Program-made: the position numbers and the translations under genes
In this document: positions 36,890 to 45,246 of the stretch, piece after piece
Layout of the letters: each line of letters starts with the position of its first letter
How positions within the stretch are numbered: the first letter of the stretch is position 1
NCBI GenBank assembly: GCA_028875125.1
Contig: JAPPGC010000057.1
Coordinates: 1-45,799, forward strand
DNA length: 45,799 nt
Reading direction: 5' to 3'
From: Bacteroidota bacterium
GTDB lineage: Bacteria > Bacteroidota > Rhodothermia > Rhodothermales > Bin80
The notes under the pieces: generated by a model
The model's input: the letters and a program-made list of their open reading frames with translations, nothing else
What the model was told of the DNA's origin: nothing
The model's database searches: none

Positions 36890-37954
36890 TTAAAGAATTG
36901 CGCCCTTGGTTAGCAACGGGATACGTAGAAGGAGCATGTCTGCTGTGATGTATAGCAGGCTACCATCCCCTCCAAAAGTGCAGTTGGCAGTAGCCTGTGT
37001 CGTATTGATCGTACCAAGGTGGACGCCCTCTGGGCTAATGATGAGTACACCTCCCGGCCCGGTTGCGAATGTATTGCCATTCTCGTCTACTTTCAGGCCA
37101 TCGGGTAAACCGGGAAGACCTTGCTCTACCAGGTCGGTTGCATCGAAAAACACTCGACCATTGCTTATACCGCCGTCTGGCAGTACATCGTAAGCCATCC
37201 AGATAGCGCGTTCCGGGTCTGAATTAGCGACATATAGCGTGCTCTCGTCTGGAGAAAAGGCCAATCCGTTGGGCCTGCTCATTGTTGACTCGAGGAACTG
37301 GACAGTCCCATCTGGGCTAACACTGTACACGCCTTGAAAATCCAACTCTTTGGCCGGATCAGACATTCTGAACTCGAGTCCATAGGGCGGATCTGTGAAA
37401 TACAGCGTTCCGTCAGAGCGGTAAACCAAGTCATTGGGACTGTTGTATCGTTTGCCGTCGTACTGCTCCGTGATCGTCTCATATATAGGCTGCGGTTCCA
37501 AAACAGATGTACTCAGCCGGGCAACCCGGCGGTCCCCATGCTGTGCAATGATCAGATGGCCTTCGGAATCCAGCGTTAGCCCGTTAGATCCAGTCTCACC
37601 CCCTCTTTCCACAGTACCCGTATAACCCGACGGTTCCAAAAACACACTGACCTCGCTACCCTCGATCCATTTATAGATTCTGTTAGTAGGTACATCTGAA
37701 AAGAGCAAGAATCCGCCATTGCTTACCCATACGGGGCCTTCTGACCAATCAAAACCTTCAGCCAGAACCTCTAACTGTGCATCTGGGGCAATCAGGGAGG
37801 AAAGCGTTTCATCTAGTACTTGAACCGACCCGATTAATCTCGTCGGAGCCATGGTTTGGTCTGAGTTTGTGGGTGTTTCTTCCTGAGTTTCATCTGGGGG
37901 AGCCGTCTGACACATTGCCAACAACAGCACAAAAACGACGGAGGTATGGCGCAT
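36890..37954 (-). CDS. SMP-30/gluconolactonase-family exported protein (copy 1)
   Basis: Predicted to hydrolyse sugar lactones with a bound divalent metal. The six-bladed propeller markers are present: EGFDWSEGPVWVSNG (metal Glu), GSNGLTLDSEG, YNSPNDLVYRSDGTLYFTDPPYG, SRPNGLAFSPDE and GLPDGLKVDENGN. I use the ATG at 37954 (354 aa) because a hydrophobic segment follows directly; its C-terminal Cys (LLAMC) resembles a lipobox with an atypical Met at -1. A longer frame to 38050 exists. It is about 70-75% identical, by eye, to the next gene, with an extra short loop (LEFRMSDPAK). Confidence 0.9.
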   Translation of the reverse strand: MRHTSVVFVLLLAMCQTAPPDETQEETPTNSDQTMAPTRLIGSVQVLDETLSSLIAPDAQLEVLAEGFDWSEGPVWVSNGGFLLFSDVPTNRIYKWIEGSEVSVFLEPSGYTGTVERGGETGSNGLTLDSEGHLIIAQHGDRRVARLSTSVLEPQPIYETITEQYDGKRYNSPNDLVYRSDGTLYFTDPPYGLEFRMSDPAKELDFQGVYSVSPDGTVQFLESTMSRPNGLAFSPDESTLYVANSDPERAIWMAYDVLPDGGISNGRVFFDATDLVEQGLPGLPDGLKVDENGNTFATGPGGVLIISPEGVHLGTINTTQATANCTFGGDGSLLYITADMLLLRIPLLTKGAIL

Positions 37955-38108
37955 TTTTGATTTGTTATTACTGGAAATCATATCCTCGGAGATCAGTCCT
38001 GAATTGCTTTGGGTTTCCCGTACTTTGTATCGCGATTGCGAACTGACCATTCATATGGTACGAGTCGCTCAATAAAGAGTGGCTCCCTGATCCTGCATCT
38101 GAAATGAG

Positions 38109-39104
38109 TTATGGAGTGGTTCCTCTCGTCAATAACGGGATGCGCAATAGAAGACTGTGAGCCGTTATATAGAGCATACTGCCATCATTTCCAAAAGCAC
38201 AATTGGCCGTGCGCTGGGTCGTATTGATCGTGCCGAGATGGACACCCTCTGGGCTTAGAATCAGAACTCCTCCCGGCCCTGTGGCAAATACATTGCCGTC
38301 CAGATCCACCTTTAAGCCATCATGCATTCCCCGCAATCCTTCCTCCATGAGACCAGTACCGTCGAAAAAGACGCGCCCATTGTCTAGCCCACCATCGGGC
38401 AACACATCGTAAGCCATCAGGACTAGATGCTCTGGATCTGAATTTGCTATGTAAAGGATGCTCTCATCTGGTGAGAAAGCTAATCCATTTGGTCGACTCA
38501 TCCCCGCTTCAAGCAGTCTAACCGTACCCTCCGGTGTAATGCTGTATACTCCTTGAAAATCCAGTTCTTTGTCCTGTCCGTAGGGAGGATCTGTGAAATA
38601 CAATGTCCCGTTGGAGTGAAAAACCAAGTCGTTGGGGCTGTTGTATCGTTTATCTTCGTACAGATCGGTGACTGTATCGTATACGGGCTCTGGATCTGTT
38701 AGGGAGCCACTCAATCGCGCAATACGACGGTCGCTGTGCTGTACCATTACCAGTCTACCTTCCGAGTCCAATGTGAGTCCATTAGATCCACCGACGCGCC
38801 CCTCTCTGGGCGGACCTGTGTAGCCCGATGGCTCCAAAAATACCTCGGCTGATTCTCCCTCCTTCCAACGGTAGATTCGATTAGTCCAAACGTCAGAAAA
38901 GAGTAAAAACTCGCCATCACTCACCCAAACTGGCCCTTCAGACCACTCAAATCCTTCGGCCAGAACCTCTAATTGTTCATCTGGATTTATCAGTGATGCC
39001 AAGGCTTCATCGTGCACCTCAACTGATCCAATCAGTTGTTGTCCAAAAGTAAAAGGCGCTTTACATATTGCCAGGCACAGCAAAATAAAGAATGGTCGCA
39101 GCAT
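38109..39104 (-). CDS. SMP-30/gluconolactonase-family secreted protein (copy 2)
   Basis: Close paralogue of the preceding copy with the same propeller and metal motifs (EGFEWSEGPVWVSDG, YNSPNDLVFHSNGTLYFTDPPYGQ, GMHDGLKVDLDGN). Its start has a plain Sec signal peptide (MLRPFFILLCLAICKAPFTFG-Q), so it should be soluble in the periplasm, whereas copy 1 may be lipid-anchored. The length is 331 aa. It begins 13 bp after the cytochrome c gene and probably shares its transcript. Confidence 0.91.
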   Translation of the reverse strand: MLRPFFILLCLAICKAPFTFGQQLIGSVEVHDEALASLINPDEQLEVLAEGFEWSEGPVWVSDGEFLLFSDVWTNRIYRWKEGESAEVFLEPSGYTGPPREGRVGGSNGLTLDSEGRLVMVQHSDRRIARLSGSLTDPEPVYDTVTDLYEDKRYNSPNDLVFHSNGTLYFTDPPYGQDKELDFQGVYSITPEGTVRLLEAGMSRPNGLAFSPDESILYIANSDPEHLVLMAYDVLPDGGLDNGRVFFDGTGLMEEGLRGMHDGLKVDLDGNVFATGPGGVLILSPEGVHLGTINTTQRTANCAFGNDGSMLYITAHSLLLRIPLLTRGTTP

Positions 39105-39117
39105 GTTAAAATATTCC

Positions 39118-39651
39118 TCAATTTGATTTTGTTGTATCGCGCGGGGTCAGTAGAAATCCGAAAGAACCAGGGATACCCTTGTTGGCTTCATCTGCCAACT
39201 CTTCGGCCGTCCAGGCTTGAGTTCTGCCTTTTGTGGCCTCTCGTACGAGACGAACCTCATCCTCGGTAACTCTCGAAGCATCATTATCCCATGCACTCCG
39301 AATGTAGGTTAGTAGGGCAGCCATCTCTTGGTCATTCAGAAAATTCTTCCAAGGGGGCATCGCGCCAGTGTAAATCACACCTCCGATCTCGTATTCCCCA
39401 ACAGCACCATCCAGTGTAATTCGAATCAGTCGACCCTTATCCCCTGTCACCCAGTCAATCTCGTTCAATGGAGGAAATACGCCCGGGATACCATTGCCAT
39501 CAACCTGATGACAAGACATGCAGCGACTGAGGTAGAGTTGTTCCCCATCCACGCTGGAAGAACCCTGTGCTGAACTCTCCTTGATGATCAAACCAGTGAA
39601 CAGCACTGCAATACCGAAAAGACCAATTACCTTCTTGAAATTCATGAACAC
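39118..39651 (-). CDS. Exported cytochrome c
   Basis: Single-haem c-type cytochrome, likely an electron carrier for the neighbouring dehydrogenases. A signal peptide ends near SSAQ; C-M-S-C-H is at residues 44-48 and a candidate axial Met lies in GAMPPWKNFL near residue 96. About 60 further residues follow the haem domain, forming a charged helical segment not usual in minimal cytochromes. The length is 177 aa; a second Met at residue 3 is an alternative start. It is 15 bp after the large multidomain gene. Confidence 0.9.
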   Translation of the reverse strand: MFMNFKKVIGLFGIAVLFTGLIIKESSAQGSSSVDGEQLYLSRCMSCHQVDGNGIPGVFPPLNEIDWVTGDKGRLIRITLDGAVGEYEIGGVIYTGAMPPWKNFLNDQEMAALLTYIRSAWDNDASRVTEDEVRLVREATKGRTQAWTAEELADEANKGIPGSFGFLLTPRDTTKSN

Positions 39652-39666
39652 ATAAATGTATGAACG

Positions 39667-42600
39667 CTATTCAACCTTCCAATCCCACCTCATCACACTG
39701 GAATCACCGTGAATGTCAGTGACCTCTAACACGATGCGGTACTCACCAGGAGCGTCGTACGCATGTGAAACACTTTGTGCCTTTGCCTCATTGCCGTCTC
39801 CAAAGGACCAGTGGTATTCCAAGGCATCCCCGTCGGGATCCACGATTGCCATCCCGTCGAAATGAAGCAGTTTAGTCTGGTTGGCATCGGTCCTTATTTC
39901 TGCTTTCCCAAGTGGAGCACGATTCCCTTCGATCCAGCGGTAACGTGTCACTTTTGCATCCGGCCCTGCGTCCCAGAAGCCATCAAATTCTGCCAAATAT
40001 ATGCTTCCATCCGGTCCCAATTCCATGGAGATGGGAGAGGTGCCCCGTAGTGTATCGAATGTCTTAATGTTGACCAAGCGCTTTGCCGGCATCCGAATAT
40101 CAGGAACATCGATGCGCACATCCTCTTCCCGGTCGCTCTCAAACGTTGCATCAACAAGTTCACCATATTTAATCCAGCGTCTGGCCCAATCAAACACAAA
40201 TACTTTGTTTTGGAAGTTTTCGCCAAATGCATATTGGCCAGTAGAGCGGTAAATCGGTCCAACAGTAGCTGAACGTCCACCATGTTCGTAGGTGTACTCC
40301 CAGAAGGGCGGGACGAAATCAGGTATCAATTCTGGTGTCCACTCATTATAGAAGAGCTTTCCAAGTGTACGTGGCCACCCGAAATTTTCCCCTCCATCGG
40401 CAGAAATGTTGTACTCATCGTAGTCAAAGGAAGCATCCGGGCCCACCACACCTATGTAGAGTGCACCGGTTTCATGGTCTACTTTGAAACGATAAGGGTT
40501 ACGTAGGCCATATGCATAAATCTCCCAGCGTACACCTGGTTTGCCGAAAAAAGGATTGTCTTGGGGAATCGTTCCATTCCTGTTAATCCTCAAAATTTTT
40601 CCGCGTAGATCCTGTAGATTCTGTGCGGATCGTTCGGAATCCACCAGACGGGCCCAATGGTAATCGTTCAGCGCATGTGTGTCAATAAATGCAGCTAGCT
40701 GCTCTTCTGACATCTTCCATCCAGGCCGCACCTCAGACATACCGGTATCCCCGGTTGAGAGATAGAGCGTAGAATCGGGTCCCCATTCAAGATCACCCCC
40801 TTGATGGCAGCATTGTGGCTCTGTTGGTACGCGCAGGAGAACATGCTCCGATTCAAGGTTTATATTCCCGTCCTCATAGACGAATCGTGAAAGAGTGTTG
40901 ATGAAAGTATGTGGCTCTGCATAGTAGAGATATACATACGGCGACCCGTCGTAAAAATCAGGATCTACCTCAATTCCATACAAGCCGTGTTCAACGTTCG
41001 TTGGATCTGTCGTTTGTAAATGGGCAATCTGCCTTACCTCGCCACTCCGTGCATCATAATGATGCACTTTGCCTCGAAGCTCTGCAATCCATACATCACC
41101 CTGTTCATCTACAGCGATATCATCCGGCCAAACATTGTCAGCAATTACTTCCTTAACCCGGTGTCCCGAGAAATTTGCATCTGTACGCCCCGCTACCATA
41201 CGTATGCCCTGAACAATATGCTCAAGGAATGCGGGGGTTCTCCAGGTATCCGCAAAGTGTCCGAGTCCTGTGGCAAACACACGACCACCATTATGCGTGC
41301 GTATCCAGCTTATGGGGTAGTCGTTTCGCTCTGCTCCTGCAGATGCTTCCGTCAATTCAACGGATTCAGTATCCAGAGACAGGAGTACTCGCGCATTCCA
41401 GCGAGGATTGACATCAAGTACATAAATCTCTTCATGTACCCACAGATCTTCTCTCAAATGGCGTGTTGCAGGTGTATGTGGATCTTCCACGGTAACACGA
41501 ACGCTTTGCGTCCAGGGATGGCTCTCAAACAGACCACCTCCAGCCATCTCGCGGTATTCCGGCGAATTGTAAAGTGCATCAAGTCCAGCGTGTGCTATTG
41601 CAATTCCCTTTCCCTGAGCCAGGAATGAAAGGATGGCATCAAGCTGCGCCGGTTCAAGAGTCTCGCCCTCATGTTCTGGTTCACCTATTTGTCTGGTTCC
41701 GTCAAAGGGCAACTCACCAAAATCACTCCCAAGCGCGCCGCGGATACTATCACCCTCAATAACCCCTTCGGCGTAGAAATCTCCGAATTGTTCAATGTTA
41801 AAGTGGAACGTAACTGAATCTCCCGCAAGCAAGAGATCATTTATTGGCAGTGCGCCATCCGGAAAAGTAATTGTACTTGAAGCCCCTCCCAGTGTCAGTT
41901 GAGCACCCAACGGAGCCTGTGGGGTAGTGATTGTAATGTTATAATTGATGGGTTCAGGTTCGCTAGGAATGCCTGAAAGTGGCACCTGCATTTCTCCCAG
42001 AGACATCAGTCCGCTCAACGAATCGCCATCGATATGAAGCACAGCGGATGCTACCCCCATGCCCCCCGTATCCCACATGAAAGAGAGAGAATCTGCATCT
42101 AGCCAAACACCGAACAAGCTTGCTGGATCAGGAAATATGTTGAACTTGACCATTCCGACCAGCGAATCCGGGGCCTCGCTGATGGCAACCTCACCCTCGA
42201 TCTCGTTGTCGGGTACCATGAGCCTAAGGTCGAAATTTGCCAGTGTGCCCTCAGCCATGATTTCGGTCGATTCCGGTTCCGGGGCTCCCTCTGGAGGCGG
42301 GATTCGAAGTGTCGAGTTTGCAAGGAACAGTACATCGTAATTATCCAGCACTTCTGGACGCAGCATGCTGACATCTTCGGTCGTATCCACCTGGAGCTCT
42401 GTGGTATGGTTCAACGCCATCATTACCTCCTTCTGAGCCTCAATTGCAGGGCCATGCCTAAAACCATGGGTTGCAGTTACCATCAGCACCCGTATCGGCT
42501 CATACGTCTCAGATGCTGCCAGAAGTTCAGCCAGAGACTCGTAGACGTCCTCTTCAATGGGGCGGATCTTTACGTTCCTGAAAGCCACACGTGAGCCGTT

Positions 42601-43167
42601 ATCATGATTCTGAAGGCCAATAAAACCTTCCCGTCCACGATTCCCCATATAGTCGTTGACCTTAACATCATTATGCCATACTTCGTACCGGTGCCCCGTA
42701 ACGCGAATACGGAACTTGTTCCATTCGCCTGCCGGGACCGGGTTTGAGCGGAATGCTTTACTTATTGCGAAAATGCTGCCCGTCTTGTGGTCAGGATCTC
42801 GACTGTCGTCAATCTGGATTTCATAGCCTTCGTCAACGGCTACCCAGGGATCATCGGTTTTTGGAAATCGAACGAAAACCCCACTGTTTGCTGTTGTCTT
42901 GTTTGACTTCCATTCCAGCTCCAATTCAAAATCACGAAACGATTCCTCGCTGTAATAGAAGAGGCCCATTCCGCCTTCGCTGATCATGGACCCATCAGGC
43001 TCTAGTACAAACTGACCTGGTCCTGCCTGATGCCATCCATCCAGAGATGAGCCATCAAAGAGTGTCTTCCACTGCGCCTGGGCGGGTGATAGATTTCCCA
43101 AAGGAATGAGACCAAGGAGAACCCCCGCAAACGCTATAAAAGTGATTCTGACTATTATTTTGCTCAT
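39667..43167 (-). CDS. DUF1080-ThuA-PQQ sugar dehydrogenase-PKD multidomain protein
   Basis: Large exported protein of 1166 aa with a signal peptide (cleavage near AQAQ-W). Domains: DUF1080 (about 34-202); a ThuA-like glutamine-amidotransferase-type fold starting at IRVLMVTATHGFRHG (225-239) and resuming near 496 (ISFL...GKGIAIAHAGLDALYN, then GRVFATGLGHFADTW); a glucose/sorbosone-dehydrogenase-type propeller (about 675-1070, with EVDPDF, GGDLEWGPDSTLYLSTGD and GLRNPYRF); and a final PKD domain (about 1080-1166, DPDGDALEYHWSFGDG). The ThuA fold is broken by about 200 residues (300-495) forming two similar beta-rich units. It probably acts on 3-keto- or oxidised sugars at the cell surface; that is inference. 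Confidence 0.88.
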   Translation of the reverse strand: MSKIIVRITFIAFAGVLLGLIPLGNLSPAQAQWKTLFDGSSLDGWHQAGPGQFVLEPDGSMISEGGMGLFYYSEESFRDFELELEWKSNKTTANSGVFVRFPKTDDPWVAVDEGYEIQIDDSRDPDHKTGSIFAISKAFRSNPVPAGEWNKFRIRVTGHRYEVWHNDVKVNDYMGNRGREGFIGLQNHDNGSRVAFRNVKIRPIEEDVYESLAELLAASETYEPIRVLMVTATHGFRHGPAIEAQKEVMMALNHTTELQVDTTEDVSMLRPEVLDNYDVLFLANSTLRIPPPEGAPEPESTEIMAEGTLANFDLRLMVPDNEIEGEVAISEAPDSLVGMVKFNIFPDPASLFGVWLDADSLSFMWDTGGMGVASAVLHIDGDSLSGLMSLGEMQVPLSGIPSEPEPINYNITITTPQAPLGAQLTLGGASSTITFPDGALPINDLLLAGDSVTFHFNIEQFGDFYAEGVIEGDSIRGALGSDFGELPFDGTRQIGEPEHEGETLEPAQLDAILSFLAQGKGIAIAHAGLDALYNSPEYREMAGGGLFESHPWTQSVRVTVEDPHTPATRHLREDLWVHEEIYVLDVNPRWNARVLLSLDTESVELTEASAGAERNDYPISWIRTHNGGRVFATGLGHFADTWRTPAFLEHIVQGIRMVAGRTDANFSGHRVKEVIADNVWPDDIAVDEQGDVWIAELRGKVHHYDARSGEVRQIAHLQTTDPTNVEHGLYGIEVDPDFYDGSPYVYLYYAEPHTFINTLSRFVYEDGNINLESEHVLLRVPTEPQCCHQGGDLEWGPDSTLYLSTGDTGMSEVRPGWKMSEEQLAAFIDTHALNDYHWARLVDSERSAQNLQDLRGKILRINRNGTIPQDNPFFGKPGVRWEIYAYGLRNPYRFKVDHETGALYIGVVGPDASFDYDEYNISADGGENFGWPRTLGKLFYNEWTPELIPDFVPPFWEYTYEHGGRSATVGPIYRSTGQYAFGENFQNKVFVFDWARRWIKYGELVDATFESDREEDVRIDVPDIRMPAKRLVNIKTFDTLRGTSPISMELGPDGSIYLAEFDGFWDAGPDAKVTRYRWIEGNRAPLGKAEIRTDANQTKLLHFDGMAIVDPDGDALEYHWSFGDGNEAKAQSVSHAYDAPGEYRIVLEVTDIHGDSSVMRWDWKVE

Positions 43168-43176
43168 TGTATTCTA

Positions 43177-44010
43177 TTAATTAACAATTCCCAAGTATCC
43201 TGCGTGTTGGATCGCTGTATCCAGTCCCCCCTCCATCATGATCGGAGCGACAGCACCATCGCCATTTTCATCTTCGCCTGACTTGCATTTCTCCAATAAT
43301 GCAGTCATGGCTTTCGCATGTTCCTGGGCGGAAGCAAGGTCCTCCCCGTATTCTGTTTTGAGAATGTTGATTGCTTGGGCATGAACTTCACCTAGCCAGC
43401 CGGTATCTGCTGTCGTATTCCAGAAGCGGGTAGGGGCATCCCAGACATGTGTTAGATCAATTCGAGGTTGGCGTTCACCTTTTGTTACTCCATCACTGAG
43501 GCGCATCCATCCGATAACGTTGCTCAGGGAAGCGAGTACGTGCTCTGCATGAGGTTCTTCCTGACGGGGAACGAGCATCTTTACGATAGCACGGCCTTGT
43601 CCCATGATGCCAAGCTTTTCTGGATCCGAGATTATGGGCTTATCCGAACCATGGCGCTCAACATGGGCCTCGTCAAATTCAGTACCATCGGATTGCCATC
43701 TTGTTTTCCAGCCATGTGCAAGTACTGCCCCAGTGGTTGAGAGCAGTCCTGAGGGGGCACCCCAGATCGTCTCAAACGCGGTATCGGTGTACATTTTCAG
43801 TTCTTCGACAGAGGTGGCCTTTTCAGCACTCTGGCTGGCCGAATGCGCCTGACTGAGCAGTTGGTCAATGTTCTGCAGGTAGGCTCCTGCCTGATCCTGC
43901 GCCTGTACTAATGGGGTCAATCCCATTATAATCCCGAAGCACAGCGCGCCCATTAATCGGTCCATGTATCTAGAATTCAGATAAGTAAGAGTTCTTGAAA
44001 GCAGCTTCAC
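43177..44010 (-). CDS. Exported protein of unknown function
   Basis: I do not recognise the family. The 277-aa form starts at a GTG overlapping the creatininase-family stop (GTGA), which favours it; an ATG at 43965 gives a shorter signal peptide (MDRLMGALCFGIIMGLTPLVQA-Q). The mature part is helical and acidic, with the segments SVEELKMYTDTAFETIWG, FDEAHVERHGSDKP, and ending EDENGDGAVAPIMMEGGLDTAIQHAGYLG. A calcium-like DENGDG is near residue 250. It sits 9 bp before the large multidomain gene, so it belongs to the same operon. Confidence 0.75.
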   Translation of the reverse strand: MKLLSRTLTYLNSRYMDRLMGALCFGIIMGLTPLVQAQDQAGAYLQNIDQLLSQAHSASQSAEKATSVEELKMYTDTAFETIWGAPSGLLSTTGAVLAHGWKTRWQSDGTEFDEAHVERHGSDKPIISDPEKLGIMGQGRAIVKMLVPRQEEPHAEHVLASLSNVIGWMRLSDGVTKGERQPRIDLTHVWDAPTRFWNTTADTGWLGEVHAQAINILKTEYGEDLASAQEHAKAMTALLEKCKSGEDENGDGAVAPIMMEGGLDTAIQHAGYLGIVN

Positions 44011-44780
44011 AGCCGTTTGTAAATCGAGTTAATTGGAGTAGAATCCAGTTCGGCCAGGAATCGGCCTATCTTTTGCGTAACAGCGTCCAGAAATAGCTTC
44101 CCCTTAGCTTTTGACGCTGCCCGGGGATCCCCGACACCCGTATCTTCTGTCACCTCACTCCACCGTCGTTCTGCCCAGGCCCAGCCCTCGTTCAATCCGG
44201 CAATTGCCCAAGGGCGTGCAGCACCTGAACCTGCCTGGTCAAGCGGCAGGGCAAGTTCCGGGGCAATTTCCAGTATTAGGCTTGTTTCCAAGTCTCCGGC
44301 ATGATCCCCGGGATCCTCGAAATAAGGTGTTGCATCAATTACCTTGAACCAGTTGATCTCACAAATAAAAAGTTTAGGGTAGCGGTATCCGACTTCGCGG
44401 ATCATTTGTCGAAAGTTGTTTCCGCCATGTCCATTCAGGACAACCAATTTCAGAATGTTCTGGCCTTCAAGTGCATGTGCAATATCTCCCAACAACGCCT
44501 GCTGTGTGCTGGGCATCATATTCAGATCCAACTTTATGTCATATTGTCCTGTATTGACACCATAGGGTACCGTTGGCAGCGCAATGCAGCGGGCGCCCTG
44601 TTCCCATGCCACGGCACAGGCATCAGATGCTATCCGGTCCAGTTGAATATTGTCGGTACCATAGGGGAGGTGGGTATTATGTGCTTCAATAGCCCCCCAA
44701 GGTAATACTGCCGTCCCGAAATCAGTTTCACTGACCGATTTCCAGTTAGTCTCGGTAAGTACGTATGGTCTAATGCTCAC
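44007..44780 (-). CDS. Creatininase-family amidohydrolase
   Basis: Metal-dependent amidohydrolase of the creatininase/MftE family. The motifs are GAIEAHNTHLPYGTDN (residues 30-45, metal Glu, His and Asp), VLNGHGGNN near 113, and GDHAGDLETSLIL near 157. The length of 257 aa fits. It starts with GTG, one base after the lipoprotein gene stop. The family includes enzymes for creatinine, cyclic amides and peptide maturation; which one applies here is not shown. No peptide-maturase neighbours are visible, so a mycofactocin role is unlikely. Confidence 0.87.
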   Translation of the reverse strand: MSIRPYVLTETNWKSVSETDFGTAVLPWGAIEAHNTHLPYGTDNIQLDRIASDACAVAWEQGARCIALPTVPYGVNTGQYDIKLDLNMMPSTQQALLGDIAHALEGQNILKLVVLNGHGGNNFRQMIREVGYRYPKLFICEINWFKVIDATPYFEDPGDHAGDLETSLILEIAPELALPLDQAGSGAARPWAIAGLNEGWAWAERRWSEVTEDTGVGDPRAASKAKGKLFLDAVTQKIGRFLAELDSTPINSIYKRL

Positions 44781-44781
44781 G

Positions 44782-45246
44782 TTATTCAGTCAAAATCAAT
44801 ATTAGGTCATACTCGTGATCAATTATTTGGATGGGATTAGCATAATAAGGAATAATATAGCGTCCCCTCTTGTCCTGAGAGAGCTCTGTAGAATTGAAGG
44901 TGAGTGTGCCACCATCATAGGAACCCTGAAAAGTGTAGTTCTGCATAATTCGATTGGAAGTGACGCTGCGTTCTATTTCGTAGCGACGCACCTCCTCAAA
45001 GGATTGTCCAACGTGCAATGAGACGTTTGTAATCTCAAAGCTGCGCCGAATGCGGACGGTAGCGGGTGTAGTGCCTTGTTGGGAGCCCTCCACAAAAATC
45101 CATGCACGTTTGGCTTCAATGGGGGCAGGGCGTGTAGAGGTTGTATCCTCGGGCGCCCGAGACGTTATAGAGACCCCTAAGGGAGTCGTAACACAGCCCC
45201 AAACCAGCACTGCCAACAGAAATGTGAGAATTGGAAAGTGCTTCAT
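44782..45246 (-). CDS. PEGA-like lipoprotein
   Basis: Small predicted lipoprotein (154 aa) from the ATG at 45246: hydrophobic MKHFPILTFLLAVLVWGC with Cys18 as the lipid site. The region after about residue 50 contains FVEGSQQGTTPATVRIRR, which resembles a PEGA surface-domain strand pair, followed by a beta-rich C-terminal part. Function unknown. It is the first gene of the reverse-strand operon running to copy 2 of the SMP-30 genes, so its promoter should lie in 45247-45400. Confidence 0.72.
   Translation of the reverse strand: MKHFPILTFLLAVLVWGCVTTPLGVSITSRAPEDTTSTRPAPIEAKRAWIFVEGSQQGTTPATVRIRRSFEITNVSLHVGQSFEEVRRYEIERSVTSNRIMQNYTFQGSYDGGTLTFNSTELSQDKRGRYIIPYYANPIQIIDHEYDLILILTE

Noticed and set aside
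41020-41628. 202-codon forward open frame
   Set aside because: It is antisense to the well-supported multidomain gene and has no recognisable features.
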